DNA of 64,000 nucleotides from Amorphoplanes friuliensis DSM 7358 (GCF_000494755.1 NC_022657.1:3696001-3760000); one strand, 5' to 3'; numbered from the stretch's first letter, positions 1-8,854 are shown. Translations and numbers: made by a program. The notes: generated from the sequence alone by a model not told the origin.

Positions 1-938
1 GCGGCAACGCCAGCATCGGCGTCGCGACCACCGCGGAGGCGGGCAGCACGTCCGAGTTGCAGCGTCAGGCGGACCTGGCCATGTACCTGGCCAAGGGCGA
101 GGGCAAGAACACGTGGCAGCGGTACCGCGGCGACCTGCACTCCGGTGTGGTCGAGCGGCTGGAGCTGCGCGCCGCGCTCAACGATGCGGCCGCCGCCGGC
201 CAGTTCGTCCTCCGCTACCAGCCGATCGTCGAGCTGGGCAGCGAGGACGTCGTCGGGCTGGAGGCGTTGGTGCGCTGGGAACACCCGACCCGGGGCCTGC
301 TCGGCCCGGACCAGTTCATCGACCTGGCCGAGGAGAACGGCTCGATCGTGGCCATCGGCAACGCCGTGCTCCGGGAGGCCCTGCGGGCGTTCGTCGGCTG
401 GCGGGAAGCCGCGCCGGACCGGCCGATGCGGTACGTCAGCGTCAACGTCTCCGCCCGGCAGTTCCGTACGCCCGGCTTTGTCGCCCAGGTCCGCGACGCG
501 CTGGCCGAGACCGGCGCCCGTCCCGAGTGGCTGCTGCTCGAGATCACCGAGAGCCTCGTGCTGCGCGACGCCGAGAAGGTCTGGGCCGACCTGCGGGAGC
601 TGCGGGAGTGGGGTGTCCGGATCGCCATCGACGACTTCGGCACCGGGTACAGCTCGCTGAGCTACCTGCGCCAGATGCCCGTCGACGTCCTGAAGATCGA
701 CAAGTCCTTCATCGACGACATCCTGCACAGCGACGAGCAGCTCGCGCTGGTCGAGGCGATCGTCAGCCTGGCCCGCACCCTCAAGCTGGCGGTCGTCGCC
801 GAGGGCATCGAGCACCGCGACCACCACGACGTGCTGCTCCGCCTCGGCTGCCCGTACGGCCAGGGCTACCTCTTCTCCCGTCCGGTTCCCCCGGATCAGG
901 TGACCGCCTGGCTCGCTCCCGAAGCCGTCGTCTCCTGA
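1..938 (+). CDS. EAL-domain c-di-GMP phosphodiesterase (GGDEF-EAL protein, 5' end missing)
   Basis: C-terminal part of a cyclic-di-GMP enzyme that begins before the window; the first whole codon is at base 3. About 30 codons are the end of a GGDEF domain (ASIGV strand, then the ADLAMYLAK helix). A complete EAL domain follows: EAL at codon 87 (GLEALVRW), NVSARQ, EITES, IDDFGTGYSSL, LKIDKSF and AEGIE, all metal and catalytic positions kept. It should hydrolyse c-di-GMP to pGpG. Whether the GGDEF half is active cannot be seen. A 35-bp gap with a ribosome site separates it from the PLP enzyme downstream, so the two may share a transcript. Confidence 0.95.
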   Translation, partial: GNASIGVATTAEAGSTSELQRQADLAMYLAKGEGKNTWQRYRGDLHSGVVERLELRAALNDAAAAGQFVLRYQPIVELGSEDVVGLEALVRWEHPTRGLLGPDQFIDLAEENGSIVAIGNAVLREALRAFVGWREAAPDRPMRYVSVNVSARQFRTPGFVAQVRDALAETGARPEWLLLEITESLVLRDAEKVWADLRELREWGVRIAIDDFGTGYSSLSYLRQMPVDVLKIDKSFIDDILHSDEQLALVEAIVSLARTLKLAVVAEGIEHRDHHDVLLRLGCPYGQGYLFSRPVPPDQVTAWLAPEAVVS

Positions 939-973
939 GCCGTCCCCCTCACCCGCACCACCGAAAGGAAGTC

Positions 974-2203
974 ATGGATCACGTCCTCGGCAACGCCAAG
1001 TGGGCCGACCTCGAACGCCTGCGCAGCGGCAACCCGATGTACGACGCCACGATCGAGGAGATCGACGGCCGCCGCATCCGGGTCGGCGAGCACTGGCTGG
1101 CCGACTTCGCCTCCTGCAACTACCTCGGTTTTGATCTCGAGCCCGAGATCATGGACTCGATCGGGGAGCAGGTCCGCCGCTGGGGCACCCACCCGAGCTG
1201 GTCGCGGCTGCTCGGCAACCCCGCGCTGTACCCGCAGATCGAGGAGCAGCTGACCGAGCTGCTCGACGCGCCGGACACCCTGGTCCTGCCGACCATCACG
1301 CACATCCACATGTCGGTGCTGCCGATCCTGGCCGGCCAGGGCCTGATCCTCCTGGACTCGCAGGCGCACAAGACCATCTACGACGGTGCCGTCTATGCCC
1401 GCGGCATGGGCGCGACCCTCAAGCGCTTCCGCAGTGGCGACGCCGAACAGCTGGCCGAGATGCTGCGCGACGCGCCCGCCGGGATGCCGAAGCTCGTCTG
1501 CATGGACGGCGTCAACAGCATGACCGGCAACGCCCCGGACCTGGCGACGTTCGCGCGCATCTGCCGCGAGTACGACGCCCTGCTCTACGTGGACGACGCG
1601 CACGGCTTCGGCGTCCTGGGTGAGCGCGCCGCCAACGAGATGTCCCCCTACGGCATCAAGGGCAACGCCATCGTGAAGTACGCGGGCGAGACGTACGACA
1701 ACATCGTGCTCGTCGGCGGCTTCTCGAAGTCGTACTCGTCGCTGCTGGCCTTCCTGGCCCTCCCGACATGGCTGAAGAACCACCTCAAGGTCTCCGCACC
1801 GCCGTACCTGTACTCGGGTCCGGCCCCGACCGCCTCGCTGGCGACGGTGCTGGCCGGCATGGAGGTCAACGCCAAACGCGGCGACGCGATCCGGGCCGAC
1901 CTGTACCGCAAGAGCATGCTGGTGCTCGACCACGTCCGCGCACTGGGCGTCTACACACCCAACGTGGGCAGCACGCCGGTCATCGAGCTGCCGCTGGCCG
2001 AGGGTGAGGACATCGACGTCGTCGGCAAGCTGCTCTGGGAGCGCGGCATCTACGTGACCCTGGCGGCGTACCCGCTGGTCCCGCGGGATCAGGTCGGCTT
2101 CCGCGCCCAGGTCACCGCGGCCAACACGGACGCGGAGATCGGCGAGCTCAACGCGGTCATCACCGAGCTGGCGGCGGCCGGGCGGCTGCGTAAGGCAGGC
2201 TGA
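974..2203 (+). CDS. Alpha-oxoamine synthase-like PLP enzyme (KBL/SPT/CqsA fold)
   Basis: Fold-type I PLP enzyme of about 409 residues. Start ATG at 974 follows GAAAGGA at 962-968. Family landmarks: SCNYLGF near residue 48, a DDAHGFG cofactor-aspartate motif and GGFSKSYSS with the Schiff-base lysine at about K252. These enzymes join an acyl-CoA to an amino acid with loss of CO2, giving an alpha-aminoketone (KAPA, ketosphinganine, or the CqsA/LqsA signals). Missing biotin neighbours argue against BioF. The stop is one base from the GTG start of an MFS exporter, so product and exporter may be linked. The actual substrate cannot be read from sequence. Confidence 0.85.
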   Translation: MDHVLGNAKWADLERLRSGNPMYDATIEEIDGRRIRVGEHWLADFASCNYLGFDLEPEIMDSIGEQVRRWGTHPSWSRLLGNPALYPQIEEQLTELLDAPDTLVLPTITHIHMSVLPILAGQGLILLDSQAHKTIYDGAVYARGMGATLKRFRSGDAEQLAEMLRDAPAGMPKLVCMDGVNSMTGNAPDLATFARICREYDALLYVDDAHGFGVLGERAANEMSPYGIKGNAIVKYAGETYDNIVLVGGFSKSYSSLLAFLALPTWLKNHLKVSAPPYLYSGPAPTASLATVLAGMEVNAKRGDAIRADLYRKSMLVLDHVRALGVYTPNVGSTPVIELPLAEGEDIDVVGKLLWERGIYVTLAAYPLVPRDQVGFRAQVTAANTDAEIGELNAVITELAAAGRLRKAG

Positions 2204-2204
2204 C

Positions 2205-3473
2205 GTGGGAGCCCTCGCCCCGCTGCGGAACCGTGAGTTCCGGCTGCTGTGGACGGGCATGACCACGTCGCTGATCGGCAACGGCATTCTGCTGGTGGCG
2301 CTGGCCTGGCAGGTCTACGACCTGTCGGGCCTGCCCGCCGCCATGTCCGCCGTCGGCGTGGCGTTGTCGCTCCCGCAGGTCGTGACGCTGCTGATCGGGG
2401 GAGTGGTCAGCGACCGCTTCGATCCGCGGCGGGTCATGCTGTTCTCGGATCTCGTCCGTGCGGCGGTGATGGCCGCCCTCGCCGCCTTGAGCATCACCGG
2501 CGCGATCCAGCTGTGGCAGATCATCACCCTGACCGCCGTGTACGGCGCCGCGGCCGGCTTCTTCGGTCCGGCATTCGACGCGCTGGTGCCGCAGATCGTG
2601 GCGGAGGAGGACCTGGTCGCGGCCAACGCGCTGGACCAGTTCATCCGGCCCGCGGGCATGCAGATCTTCGGCCCGATGCTCGGCGGCGCGGTCATCGCGA
2701 TCGGCGGCGCTGGCTGGGCCTTCGCGGCCGACGCGGCCACGTTTGTGATCTCGGTCGCGTGCCTGCTGGCCATGCGCCGCATCGCCGCGCCCGCGGTCGT
2801 GGCCGATCAGGGGTCCGCGGAGTCGCTCTGGACCGAGTTGCGCGAGGGCATCCGGTACGTCCGCAGCCACGTCTGGCTCTGGGGCACGTTCCTGTCGGCC
2901 ACCTTCACGTACCTGTTGTTCGTCGGCCCGACCGAGGTGCTGCTCCCGTACGTGGTGAAGACCGAACTGGGTGGCAGCGCGACCGCCCTGGGCCTGATCC
3001 TGACCTCGGGCGGCCTGGGTGCGATCGTCGCCGCGATCAGCGTCGGCTGGGCGGGCATCCCGCGCCGGTTCATGACCTTCATGTACGGCACCTGGGCGAT
3101 CGCCACGCTTGCGGTGGCGGGCTACGGGCTGGCCACGGCGACCTGGCAGCTCGCGGCCGCGTGTGTGCTGGTCAACGGGCTCGAGGCGGCCGGCACGGTG
3201 GCGTGGGCGACGGCCAAACAGCGGCTGGTCCCCGGGCGCCTGCTCGGCCGCGTCTCCAGTGTGGACTGGTTCGTCTCGACTGCCCTGCTCCCGCTGTCGT
3301 ACGCCCTCGCGGCGCCGGTCGCGTCGTGGATCGGCGTCCGCAACACCCTGGTGGGTGCCGGTGTGCTGGGCGCGATCGTGACGTTCGGTTTCCTGTTCCT
3401 GCCGGGTATGCGGGCGCCGGAAGCACCCGTACCGGCCGACGAGGCCCGCGTTCCGGTCGGAGCGGCGGCGTGA
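2205..3473 (+). CDS. MFS transporter, EntS-like drug/siderophore exporter family
   Basis: About 422 residues with roughly 12 hydrophobic segments. The N-terminus (FRLLWTGMTTSLIGNG) and the VVSDRFDPRRVM loop between helices 2 and 3 are typical of MFS_3 exporters related to EntS. GTG start at 2205, one base after the previous stop; its own stop overlaps the GTG of the next gene, so the three genes are probably translated together. It may export the product of the upstream alpha-oxoamine synthase-like enzyme; that is inference from position. General drug efflux is the alternative. Confidence 0.85.
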   Translation: MGALAPLRNREFRLLWTGMTTSLIGNGILLVALAWQVYDLSGLPAAMSAVGVALSLPQVVTLLIGGVVSDRFDPRRVMLFSDLVRAAVMAALAALSITGAIQLWQIITLTAVYGAAAGFFGPAFDALVPQIVAEEDLVAANALDQFIRPAGMQIFGPMLGGAVIAIGGAGWAFAADAATFVISVACLLAMRRIAAPAVVADQGSAESLWTELREGIRYVRSHVWLWGTFLSATFTYLLFVGPTEVLLPYVVKTELGGSATALGLILTSGGLGAIVAAISVGWAGIPRRFMTFMYGTWAIATLAVAGYGLATATWQLAAACVLVNGLEAAGTVAWATAKQRLVPGRLLGRVSSVDWFVSTALLPLSYALAAPVASWIGVRNTLVGAGVLGAIVTFGFLFLPGMRAPEAPVPADEARVPVGAAA

Positions 3474-3871
3474 GCGCGGTCCTGGCCGCGGTGGCGGAGC
3501 TCAGCGCGGCCTTCGCGGCCCGCGACGTCACCGCGGCCCTGGCCTGTTTTGTGGCCGACGACGACATCTCGTATGTGGGATCGGAGCACTCGGAGTCGGC
3601 CACCGGCCGCGATGTCCTGACCGTGTTGTTCAAGGACGTCTTCAGCCGCGACGAGGCGTATTCCTGGCAGGTGACCACAGCGTCGGTCCGCGAGTACGGC
3701 GACTGCGCCTACCTGATCGCGGAAGCGGATGCCGTCGCGCACACCGACGCGGGCGAGACGATTCCGTTCGCGTACCGGATCTCCGGTCTGCTCGAGCCGG
3801 CCCCGGACGGCTGGCGCTGGCGCCACTGCCACGGCTGCGAACCGGCCATTGGCAACACTGTTGACAACTGA
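3470..3871 (+). CDS. SnoaL/NTF2-like domain protein
   Basis: Protein of 133 residues starting at GTG 3470, which overlaps the MFS stop (GTGA). The pattern (AVAELSAAFAARDVTAALACF, then a DVLTVLFKDVF helix and a C-terminal WRWRHCHG strand) is the one-domain NTF2/SnoaL fold also found in ketosteroid-isomerase-like proteins with a self-contained cone-shaped pocket. Members include enzymes and ligand binders; no catalytic Asp/His pair can be assigned with certainty. As the last gene of the PLP enzyme-exporter cassette it could modify or bind the small molecule. Confidence 0.75.
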   Translation: MSAVLAAVAELSAAFAARDVTAALACFVADDDISYVGSEHSESATGRDVLTVLFKDVFSRDEAYSWQVTTASVREYGDCAYLIAEADAVAHTDAGETIPFAYRISGLLEPAPDGWRWRHCHGCEPAIGNTVDN

Positions 3872-3911
3872 CCCAAATAGATAGATCTTCATCAATAGCT
3901 TTTGATGGAGG
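3861..3911 (+). promoter_or_regulatory. Candidate promoter and inverted repeat for the alpha-galactosidase gene
   Basis: TTGACA at 3861-3866 (overlapping the end of the NTF2-like gene) is followed after 17 bp by GATCTT at 3884-3889. An inverted repeat, CATCAA at 3890-3895 and TTGATG at 3902-3907 with a 6-bp spacer, lies just downstream where a repressor would block the start. The ribosome site GGAGG (3907-3911) touches the right arm. The stretch is clearly AT-richer than its surroundings. The regulator is unknown. Confidence 0.45.
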
Positions 3912-3917
3912 TCTTGC

Positions 3918-5489
3918 ATGCGGATACGCCGGATCGTCCTGTCCCTGCTGCTCGTGGTCGCGGCCGTCCCGGCGCTGCAGTCACCGGCCGCCGCCATCGA
4001 CAACGGCCTCGCCCGGACACCACCGATGGGTTTCAACAACTGGAACTCGACGTGGTGCCGGGCCGAGTTCAACGAGGCGATGATCAAGGGGATCGCCGAC
4101 CTCTTCGTCGACAAGGGCCTGAAGGCCGCCGGCTACCAGTACGTCAACCTCGACGACTGCTGGGCGCAGCGGCAGCGCGATGCGCAGGGCAACCTCGTGC
4201 CGGACCTGACCCGCTTTCCCAACGGCATCAAGGCGCTCGCTGATTACGTCCACGGCAAGGGCCTGAAGTTCGGGATCTACACCAGCGCCGGGACGGCGAC
4301 GTGTGCGCCGGAGGGCTTCCCCGGCGGCCTCGATCACGAGGACCAGGACGCCCGGCTGTTCGCCTCGTACGGCGTCGACTACCTCAAGTACGACAACTGC
4401 AACAACCAGGGCCGCGACGCCGTGCAGCGGTACACCCGGATGCGCGACGCGCTCGCCGCCACCGGCCGGCCGATCATCCTTGCGCTGTGCGAGTGGGGTG
4501 AGAACCAGCCGTGGCGCTGGGCCGGTGCCGTCGGCAACCTGTGGCGGACCACGGGTGACATCGAGGACAACTGGGGCTCGGTGCTGAACATCATCCGGCA
4601 GAACAGTGTGCTGGCCGCGTACGCGAAGCCGGGTTTCTGGAACGACCCCGACATGCTGGAGGTCGGCAACGGGGGAATGACCGACACCGAATATCGGACG
4701 CACTTCTCGCTGTGGTCGATGATGTCCGCGCCGTTGCTGATCGGCTCCGATCTGCGCACGGCCTCCGCTTCGACGCTGAGCATCCTGACCAACACCGCCG
4801 TCATCGCGATCGACCAGGATCCGCTGGGCAAGGCGGCCTACGTCGTGCGCAACTCCGGCGGGCAGTGGGTCTTCAGCAAGGTCCTCGCCAACGGCGATCG
4901 TGCGGTGGCGCTCTTCAACGAGAACGGCAGCGCCACGACCATCAGCACCAGTGCGGCCCAGGCAGGGATGAACGCCGCCGGCAGCTACACCCTGCGCGAC
5001 CTGTGGAGCGGCAGCACCACCACAACTTCGGGGACGATCAGCGCTACCGTCCCGGCGCACGGCACGGTCGTCTACCGGGTCTCGGGCGGTTCGGCCTACG
5101 CCGGTCACTCGCTGGTCGGGCAGGGGTCGGGCCAGTGCCTGGACGTGCACGACAACCTCGTCGCCGGCGACGCGCCCGTGGAGATCTTCGGGTGCAACGG
5201 CGGTGCCAACCAGCGCTGGAACGCCACCCCGGCCGGTGAGCTGCGCGTCTACGACGGCACGCGCTGCCTCGACGTGACCAACGGCGGCACGGCCGGCGGC
5301 ACCAGGGTGATTCAGTGGGAGTGCAACGGCGGTGCCAACCAGCAGTTCCGGCTCAACGCCGACGGCACGATCACCGCGGTCCAGTCGGGGCAATGCCTCG
5401 ACGTCTCGGGTGGTGGGTCCGCGCCCGGCACGGCCATCATCATCTGGCCGTGTCACCGTGCGGCCAACCAGATCTGGTCCCGGGGGTGA
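3918..5489 (+). CDS. Secreted GH27 alpha-galactosidase with C-terminal ricin-type lectin domain
   Basis: Protein of 523 residues. Residues 1-27 are a Sec signal peptide ending PAAA. The GH27 barrel follows (GFNNWNSTWC, YVNLDDCW); the nucleophile is D159 in YLKYDNC and the acid/base D214 in TTGDIED. After the beta-sandwich, residues ~395-523 form a ricin-B/CBM13 trefoil with three Q-x-W/F repeats (NQRWN, NQQFR, NQIWS). It should release terminal alpha-galactose from plant galactosides such as galactomannan outside the cell, with the lectin holding it on polysaccharide. GGAGG lies 6 bases before the ATG. It appears to be its own transcription unit behind the promoter region at 3861-3911. Confidence 0.95.
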   Translation: MRIRRIVLSLLLVVAAVPALQSPAAAIDNGLARTPPMGFNNWNSTWCRAEFNEAMIKGIADLFVDKGLKAAGYQYVNLDDCWAQRQRDAQGNLVPDLTRFPNGIKALADYVHGKGLKFGIYTSAGTATCAPEGFPGGLDHEDQDARLFASYGVDYLKYDNCNNQGRDAVQRYTRMRDALAATGRPIILALCEWGENQPWRWAGAVGNLWRTTGDIEDNWGSVLNIIRQNSVLAAYAKPGFWNDPDMLEVGNGGMTDTEYRTHFSLWSMMSAPLLIGSDLRTASASTLSILTNTAVIAIDQDPLGKAAYVVRNSGGQWVFSKVLANGDRAVALFNENGSATTISTSAAQAGMNAAGSYTLRDLWSGSTTTTSGTISATVPAHGTVVYRVSGGSAYAGHSLVGQGSGQCLDVHDNLVAGDAPVEIFGCNGGANQRWNATPAGELRVYDGTRCLDVTNGGTAGGTRVIQWECNGGANQQFRLNADGTITAVQSGQCLDVSGGGSAPGTAIIIWPCHRAANQIWSRG

Positions 5490-5508
5490 CCGGATCTAGA
5501 CTCGGCGC

Positions 5509-6294
5509 ATGACGACCCTCGCAGACCGCACGATCGACGCCCTGCGGCGCCGCCACGACCAGCTCGCAGCGGTCGTGGCAGCGCTGACACCCGCCCAGCT
5601 CGTCGGCCCGTCCGGCGCCACGCAGTGGATCGTCGCCGACGTCCTCTCGCACGTCGGCAGCGGTGCCGAGATCACCCTGGCTGGCTTCCGGGCGGCCGTC
5701 GACAGCACCCCCGCCCCGGACCAGGGTTTCAACCAGGGCGTCTGGGACCGGTGGAACGCCCTGAGCCCCGAGGAGCAGGCGCCCGCGTCGATCACCTCCG
5801 ACGCCGCGCTCGTCGACGCCCTCGAAGCGGTGCCGGCGGACCGGCGCGACGGCCTGCGGATCAGCATGGGCTTCCTGCCGGAGCCGCTGCCGCTGGCCGG
5901 GTACGCCGGGATGCGGCTCAACGAGGCGATCCTGCACGGCTGGGACGTCGAGGTCGCCGTGGACCCGGCGGCGACGCTCGACCCGGAGTCCGCGCAGGTC
6001 CTGGCCGAGCAGCTCGCCGGTGACCTGAGCTTCCTGCTCGGTTTCATCGGCAAGCCCGACACGCTCGGGCAGCCCGCGACGGTCCGGATCCAGGGCACGC
6101 CGTTCAGCATCGTCCTGGACGGCTCGGCGCGGCTCACGGCCGACCCGGCCGAGCCCACAGCGACCTTCGAGGGCTCCCTCGAGGCGGCGATGCGCCTGCT
6201 CGCCGGCCGTCTCCGCGAGCGGGACACCGCCGACGTCAAGGTCAGCGGCAACGTCTCGCTCGACGACCTGCAGCGCGCCTTCCCCGGGTACTGA
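5509..6294 (+). CDS. Maleylpyruvate isomerase family mycothiol-dependent enzyme
   Basis: Protein of 261 residues of the DinB-like, four-helix-bundle family. Metal-ligand positions are visible: His in DVLSHVGSG (~48) and the ILHGWDVEVA motif with a second His. Such proteins use mycothiol, the actinobacterial thiol, in isomerase or transferase reactions; many are of unknown substrate. It lies 19 bp after the alpha-galactosidase stop but is probably unrelated in function. The specific maleylpyruvate reaction is not implied, since no gentisate genes are nearby. Confidence 0.8.
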   Translation: MTTLADRTIDALRRRHDQLAAVVAALTPAQLVGPSGATQWIVADVLSHVGSGAEITLAGFRAAVDSTPAPDQGFNQGVWDRWNALSPEEQAPASITSDAALVDALEAVPADRRDGLRISMGFLPEPLPLAGYAGMRLNEAILHGWDVEVAVDPAATLDPESAQVLAEQLAGDLSFLLGFIGKPDTLGQPATVRIQGTPFSIVLDGSARLTADPAEPTATFEGSLEAAMRLLAGRLRERDTADVKVSGNVSLDDLQRAFPGY

Positions 6295-6357
6295 TTCAGG
6301 GTTGCCTAGGGGTATGACCCGATAGCCCGCAGGTGGACGGCCGACGAGGCTGTAGGG

Positions 6358-6999
6358 GTGATAGCAGACCTGTTGAACGCCGCTTCGTCCTTCGTCGGCT
6401 GGCTCGCCACTCTCGACGAGTGGTCGGTCCTGCTCTTCACCTTCCTGTCCACGGCCGTCGAGATGACGTTCCTGCTCGGTCTGCTCGTGCCCGGCGAGGC
6501 GGTGGTCATGCTCGCCGCGGCGCTGCCGTCCGGTCCGCTCGGCTTCGCCCTCGCCGTCACGGTGGGCACGGCAGGCGCACTGGCCGGCCAGATCCTCGGG
6601 TACGCCGTGGGCCGCGGTTTCGGCGCCCGCCTGCGCACCACCCGGCTGGGCCGCCGCATCGGTGTGGAGCGGTTCGACCGCGCCGAGGCCTACCTGGCGG
6701 AGCGCGGCGCGGCGGCGCTGGTCGCCGTCCGGTTCGTCGCCGTCATCCACGCCGTGGTGCCGATCGCGGCCGGGGTCGCCCGGATGCCGTTCGGGCGGTT
6801 CCTGGGCTGGTCGGCCCTGGGCACGCTGCTCTGGGTCGGTGCGTTCGCCGGGGTCGGCGCCGCGACGGCCGGCGCGGGCGCCGGAGGTGGCACGGCACTC
6901 CTGCTCACCGCGCTCGGGGCGACCTGCCTCGGCGCCGTCCCGATCGGCGCCCGGCTGCTGCGCCGCAGCTTCAGCCATGTATCCGCCGTACATGGCTGA
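6358..6999 (+). CDS. DedA-family membrane protein
   Basis: Polytopic membrane protein of 213 residues with GTG start at 6358. The order FLLGLLVPGE, GTAGALAGQILGYAVGRGFG, then the VRFVAVIHAVVPIAAGVARMPFGRFLGWSALG region is the DedA (SNARE-associated/VTT) signature. DedA proteins are thought to flip or transport phospholipids such as undecaprenyl phosphate or phosphatidylethanolamine and support envelope homeostasis. No SD sequence stands out. The last four codons and stop are part of an 11-bp perfect inverted repeat (6971-6999). Confidence 0.88.
   Translation: MIADLLNAASSFVGWLATLDEWSVLLFTFLSTAVEMTFLLGLLVPGEAVVMLAAALPSGPLGFALAVTVGTAGALAGQILGYAVGRGFGARLRTTRLGRRIGVERFDRAEAYLAERGAAALVAVRFVAVIHAVVPIAAGVARMPFGRFLGWSALGTLLWVGAFAGVGAATAGAGAGGGTALLLTALGATCLGAVPIGARLLRRSFSHVSAVHG
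6971..6999 (+). terminator. 11-bp perfect inverted repeat spanning the dedA stop codon
   Basis: Left arm TCAGCCATGTA (6971-6981), loop 6982-6988, right arm TACATGGCTGA (6989-6999) ending exactly on the TGA stop. It could fold as a terminator without a U-tract, common in actinobacteria. Its moderate GC content and dyad shape also fit an operator for the SDR/MmyB-type pair that starts 53 bp later. Confidence 0.5.
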
Positions 7000-7017
7000 C
7001 CTCACCTGATCGCGGCA

Positions 7018-7041
7018 CGCTCGGGGAAACACCACCGAGCG
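7018..7041 (+). promoter_or_regulatory. Inverted repeat ahead of the SDR gene
   Basis: CGCTCGG (7018-7024) and CCGAGCG (7035-7041) flank a 10-base loop. The SD GGAG (7041-7044) begins on the last base of the right arm, and the GTG start is at 7052. It may be a leader hairpin that limits ribosome access or an operator half of the dyad pair with 6971-6999. Confidence 0.35.
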
Positions 7042-7051
7042 GAGAACTGTT

Positions 7052-7945
7052 GTGCGGAACGTGAATGCTCTGGCCGTCGTGACGGGCGGAAGTGACGGCA
7101 TCGGCCTGGCCCTGGCGACCCGCCTGGCCGCGACCGGCACCGAGGTGATCCTGCCCGTCCGCAACCCCGCCAAGGGCGAGGCCGCCCTGACCCGGATCCG
7201 CGCGGCCGTGCCCGCGGGCGAGGTGTCGCTGCGCACGCTGGACCTGGCCTCGCTGGAGTCCGTCGCCGCGCTGACCGCGCAGCTGCGCGCCGAGGGCCGC
7301 CCGGTCCACCTGCTGATCAACAACGCCGGCGTGATGACCCCGCCGGCCCGCCTGACCACGGCCGACGGCCTCGAGCTGCAGTTCGGCACCAACCACGTCG
7401 GGCACGTCGCGCTCACCGCCGGTCTCCTGCCGCTGCTCAGCGCCGGACAGGCCCGGGTCACCACCCTGACCAGCAGTGCCGCCCGTCAGGGCCGGATCGA
7501 CTGGGCCGATCTGCAGAGCGAGCGCCGGTACGCGCCGATCCGGGCGTACGGTCAGTCCAAGCTCGCAAATCTGCTCTTCGCCCTGGAGCTGGACCGGCGC
7601 AGCCGGGCCGCGGGCTGGGGCATCGTCAGCAACGCCGCGCACCCGGGCACCACGATCACCAACCTCTACGCCGCCCGTCCGAAGCTGGAGAAGATCATGA
7701 CGCGCCTGGCCCGCCGCGGCGTCCTGGTCCAGGAGGTCGGCCGCGGCCTGCTCCCCATCCTGTACGCCGCCACGAGCCCCGAAGCGCAGGGCGGCCGCCT
7801 CTACGGCCCGGACGGATTCGGCCAGTTCACGGGCGGGCCCACCGAGCTGACGATGTACCGGTCCGCCCGCGACGAGGCGGCAGCGGCCCGGCTCTGGGAG
7901 CTGTCGCTCGATCTGGCCCACGTCGAGTTCGCGGCGGCGAGCTGA
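7052..7945 (+). CDS. Short-chain dehydrogenase/reductase (retinol dehydrogenase-like)
   Basis: Protein of 297 residues; GTG start after GGAG with a 7-base gap. Rossmann motif TGGSDGIG at ~12-19, NNAGV near residue 90, a serine strand TLTSSAAR, and YGQSK as the catalytic Tyr-Lys pair. This layout matches the long 'oxidoreductase/WW-domain-like' SDRs that reduce carbonyl or retinoid-like substrates with NADP(H); the real substrate is unknown. Its stop overlaps the ATG of an MmyB-type regulator by one base, so the two form an operon and the regulator may sense the substrate. Confidence 0.88.
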   Translation: MRNVNALAVVTGGSDGIGLALATRLAATGTEVILPVRNPAKGEAALTRIRAAVPAGEVSLRTLDLASLESVAALTAQLRAEGRPVHLLINNAGVMTPPARLTTADGLELQFGTNHVGHVALTAGLLPLLSAGQARVTTLTSSAARQGRIDWADLQSERRYAPIRAYGQSKLANLLFALELDRRSRAAGWGIVSNAAHPGTTITNLYAARPKLEKIMTRLARRGVLVQEVGRGLLPILYAATSPEAQGGRLYGPDGFGQFTGGPTELTMYRSARDEAAAARLWELSLDLAHVEFAAAS

Positions 7946-8778
7946 TGGACCGGCCGAGACTCGCCGCCTTCCTCCGGGCGCGGCGTGAGGCCCTGCAACC
8001 CGAGGACGTCGGTCTGCCCCGCGGGCAGCGCCGTCGCACGGGCGGGCTGCGCCGCGAGGAGGTGGCGGTGCTGACCGACATGTCGATCGACTACTACAGC
8101 CGCCTCGAACAACCGCGCGGGCCGCACCCCTCCGAGCAGATCCTCGCCGCGCTGGCCCGGGGCCTGCGGCTCTCGCTGGAGGAACGGGACCACCTGTTCC
8201 GGCTGGCGGGCTACGCCACCCCGTCCCGCGCGGCGCACAGCGAGCACGTCAACCCCGGCATGATGCGCATCTTCGACGGGCTGGAGGACGCCGCTGCCCA
8301 GGTGGTGAGCCATCTCGGCGAGACCCTCCGGCAGACGCGGCTGTCCGCCGCGCTGATCGGCGACGAGAGTGTCCACACCGGACTCGCGCGCAGCCTGCAC
8401 TACCGCTGGTTCACCGACCCGGACACCCGGCTCCTGCACCCGGAGGAGGACCGCGACACGCAGAGCCGGACGATCGCGGCGCATCTGCACGCGTCGTACA
8501 CCGGCGACGGCGCCGGGTCGCGGGCGGCCGAGATCGTCGGCGAGCTGCTGGCGGCCAGTCCGGAGTTCGCCGGGCTGTGGCGGGAGCACCCGGTCGCGGG
8601 GCCGTACTGCGTGCCGAAACGGCTGGTGCATCCGGAGCTCGGCCGGCTCGACCTGCACTGCCAGACGCTGGTCGACCCGGACCAGTCGCAGCTCCTGGTG
8701 GTCTACACGGCCGCGCCCGGTTCGGAGACGGCCGACAAGCTGCGGCTGTTGTCGGTGATCGGCGCCGGGGGCGTCTGA
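7945..8778 (+). CDS. XRE/MmyB-family transcriptional regulator
   Basis: Protein of 277 residues. The N-terminus (LAAFLRARREALQPEDVG, then GLRREEVAVL, SRLEQPRG) is a Cro/C1-type helix-turn-helix; residues ~100-275 match the MmyB-like ligand-binding domain, a PAS-like fold reported to bind fatty-acid-type ligands in related proteins. It overlaps the SDR stop (TGATG), the usual coupling of these regulators with a single target oxidoreductase. The inverted repeats at 6971-6999 and 7018-7041 are candidate binding sites. Confidence 0.88.
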   Translation: MDRPRLAAFLRARREALQPEDVGLPRGQRRRTGGLRREEVAVLTDMSIDYYSRLEQPRGPHPSEQILAALARGLRLSLEERDHLFRLAGYATPSRAAHSEHVNPGMMRIFDGLEDAAAQVVSHLGETLRQTRLSAALIGDESVHTGLARSLHYRWFTDPDTRLLHPEEDRDTQSRTIAAHLHASYTGDGAGSRAAEIVGELLAASPEFAGLWREHPVAGPYCVPKRLVHPELGRLDLHCQTLVDPDQSQLLVVYTAAPGSETADKLRLLSVIGAGGV

Positions 8779-8854
8779 GGTCACATCCCCAGGCGGCATA
8801 TCCGCCCAGCTCAGGACGCTGTCCCTAGGGGAATTGAAGAAGGAGCTGGGACAC

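Noticed and set aside
113..973. Open frame extending the PLP enzyme upstream to 113
   Set aside because: It runs antiphase through the EAL domain with Arg/Pro/Ala-rich, shadow-like sequence; the real start has an SD at 962-968.
974..2203. Calling the PLP enzyme BioF or a glycine C-acetyltransferase
   Set aside because: No biotin or threonine-degradation genes nearby, and the active-site motifs fit several family branches equally.
3872..3917. Small RNA or attenuator before the alpha-galactosidase
   Set aside because: The CATCAA/TTGATG arms are short and AT-rich, better explained as an operator.
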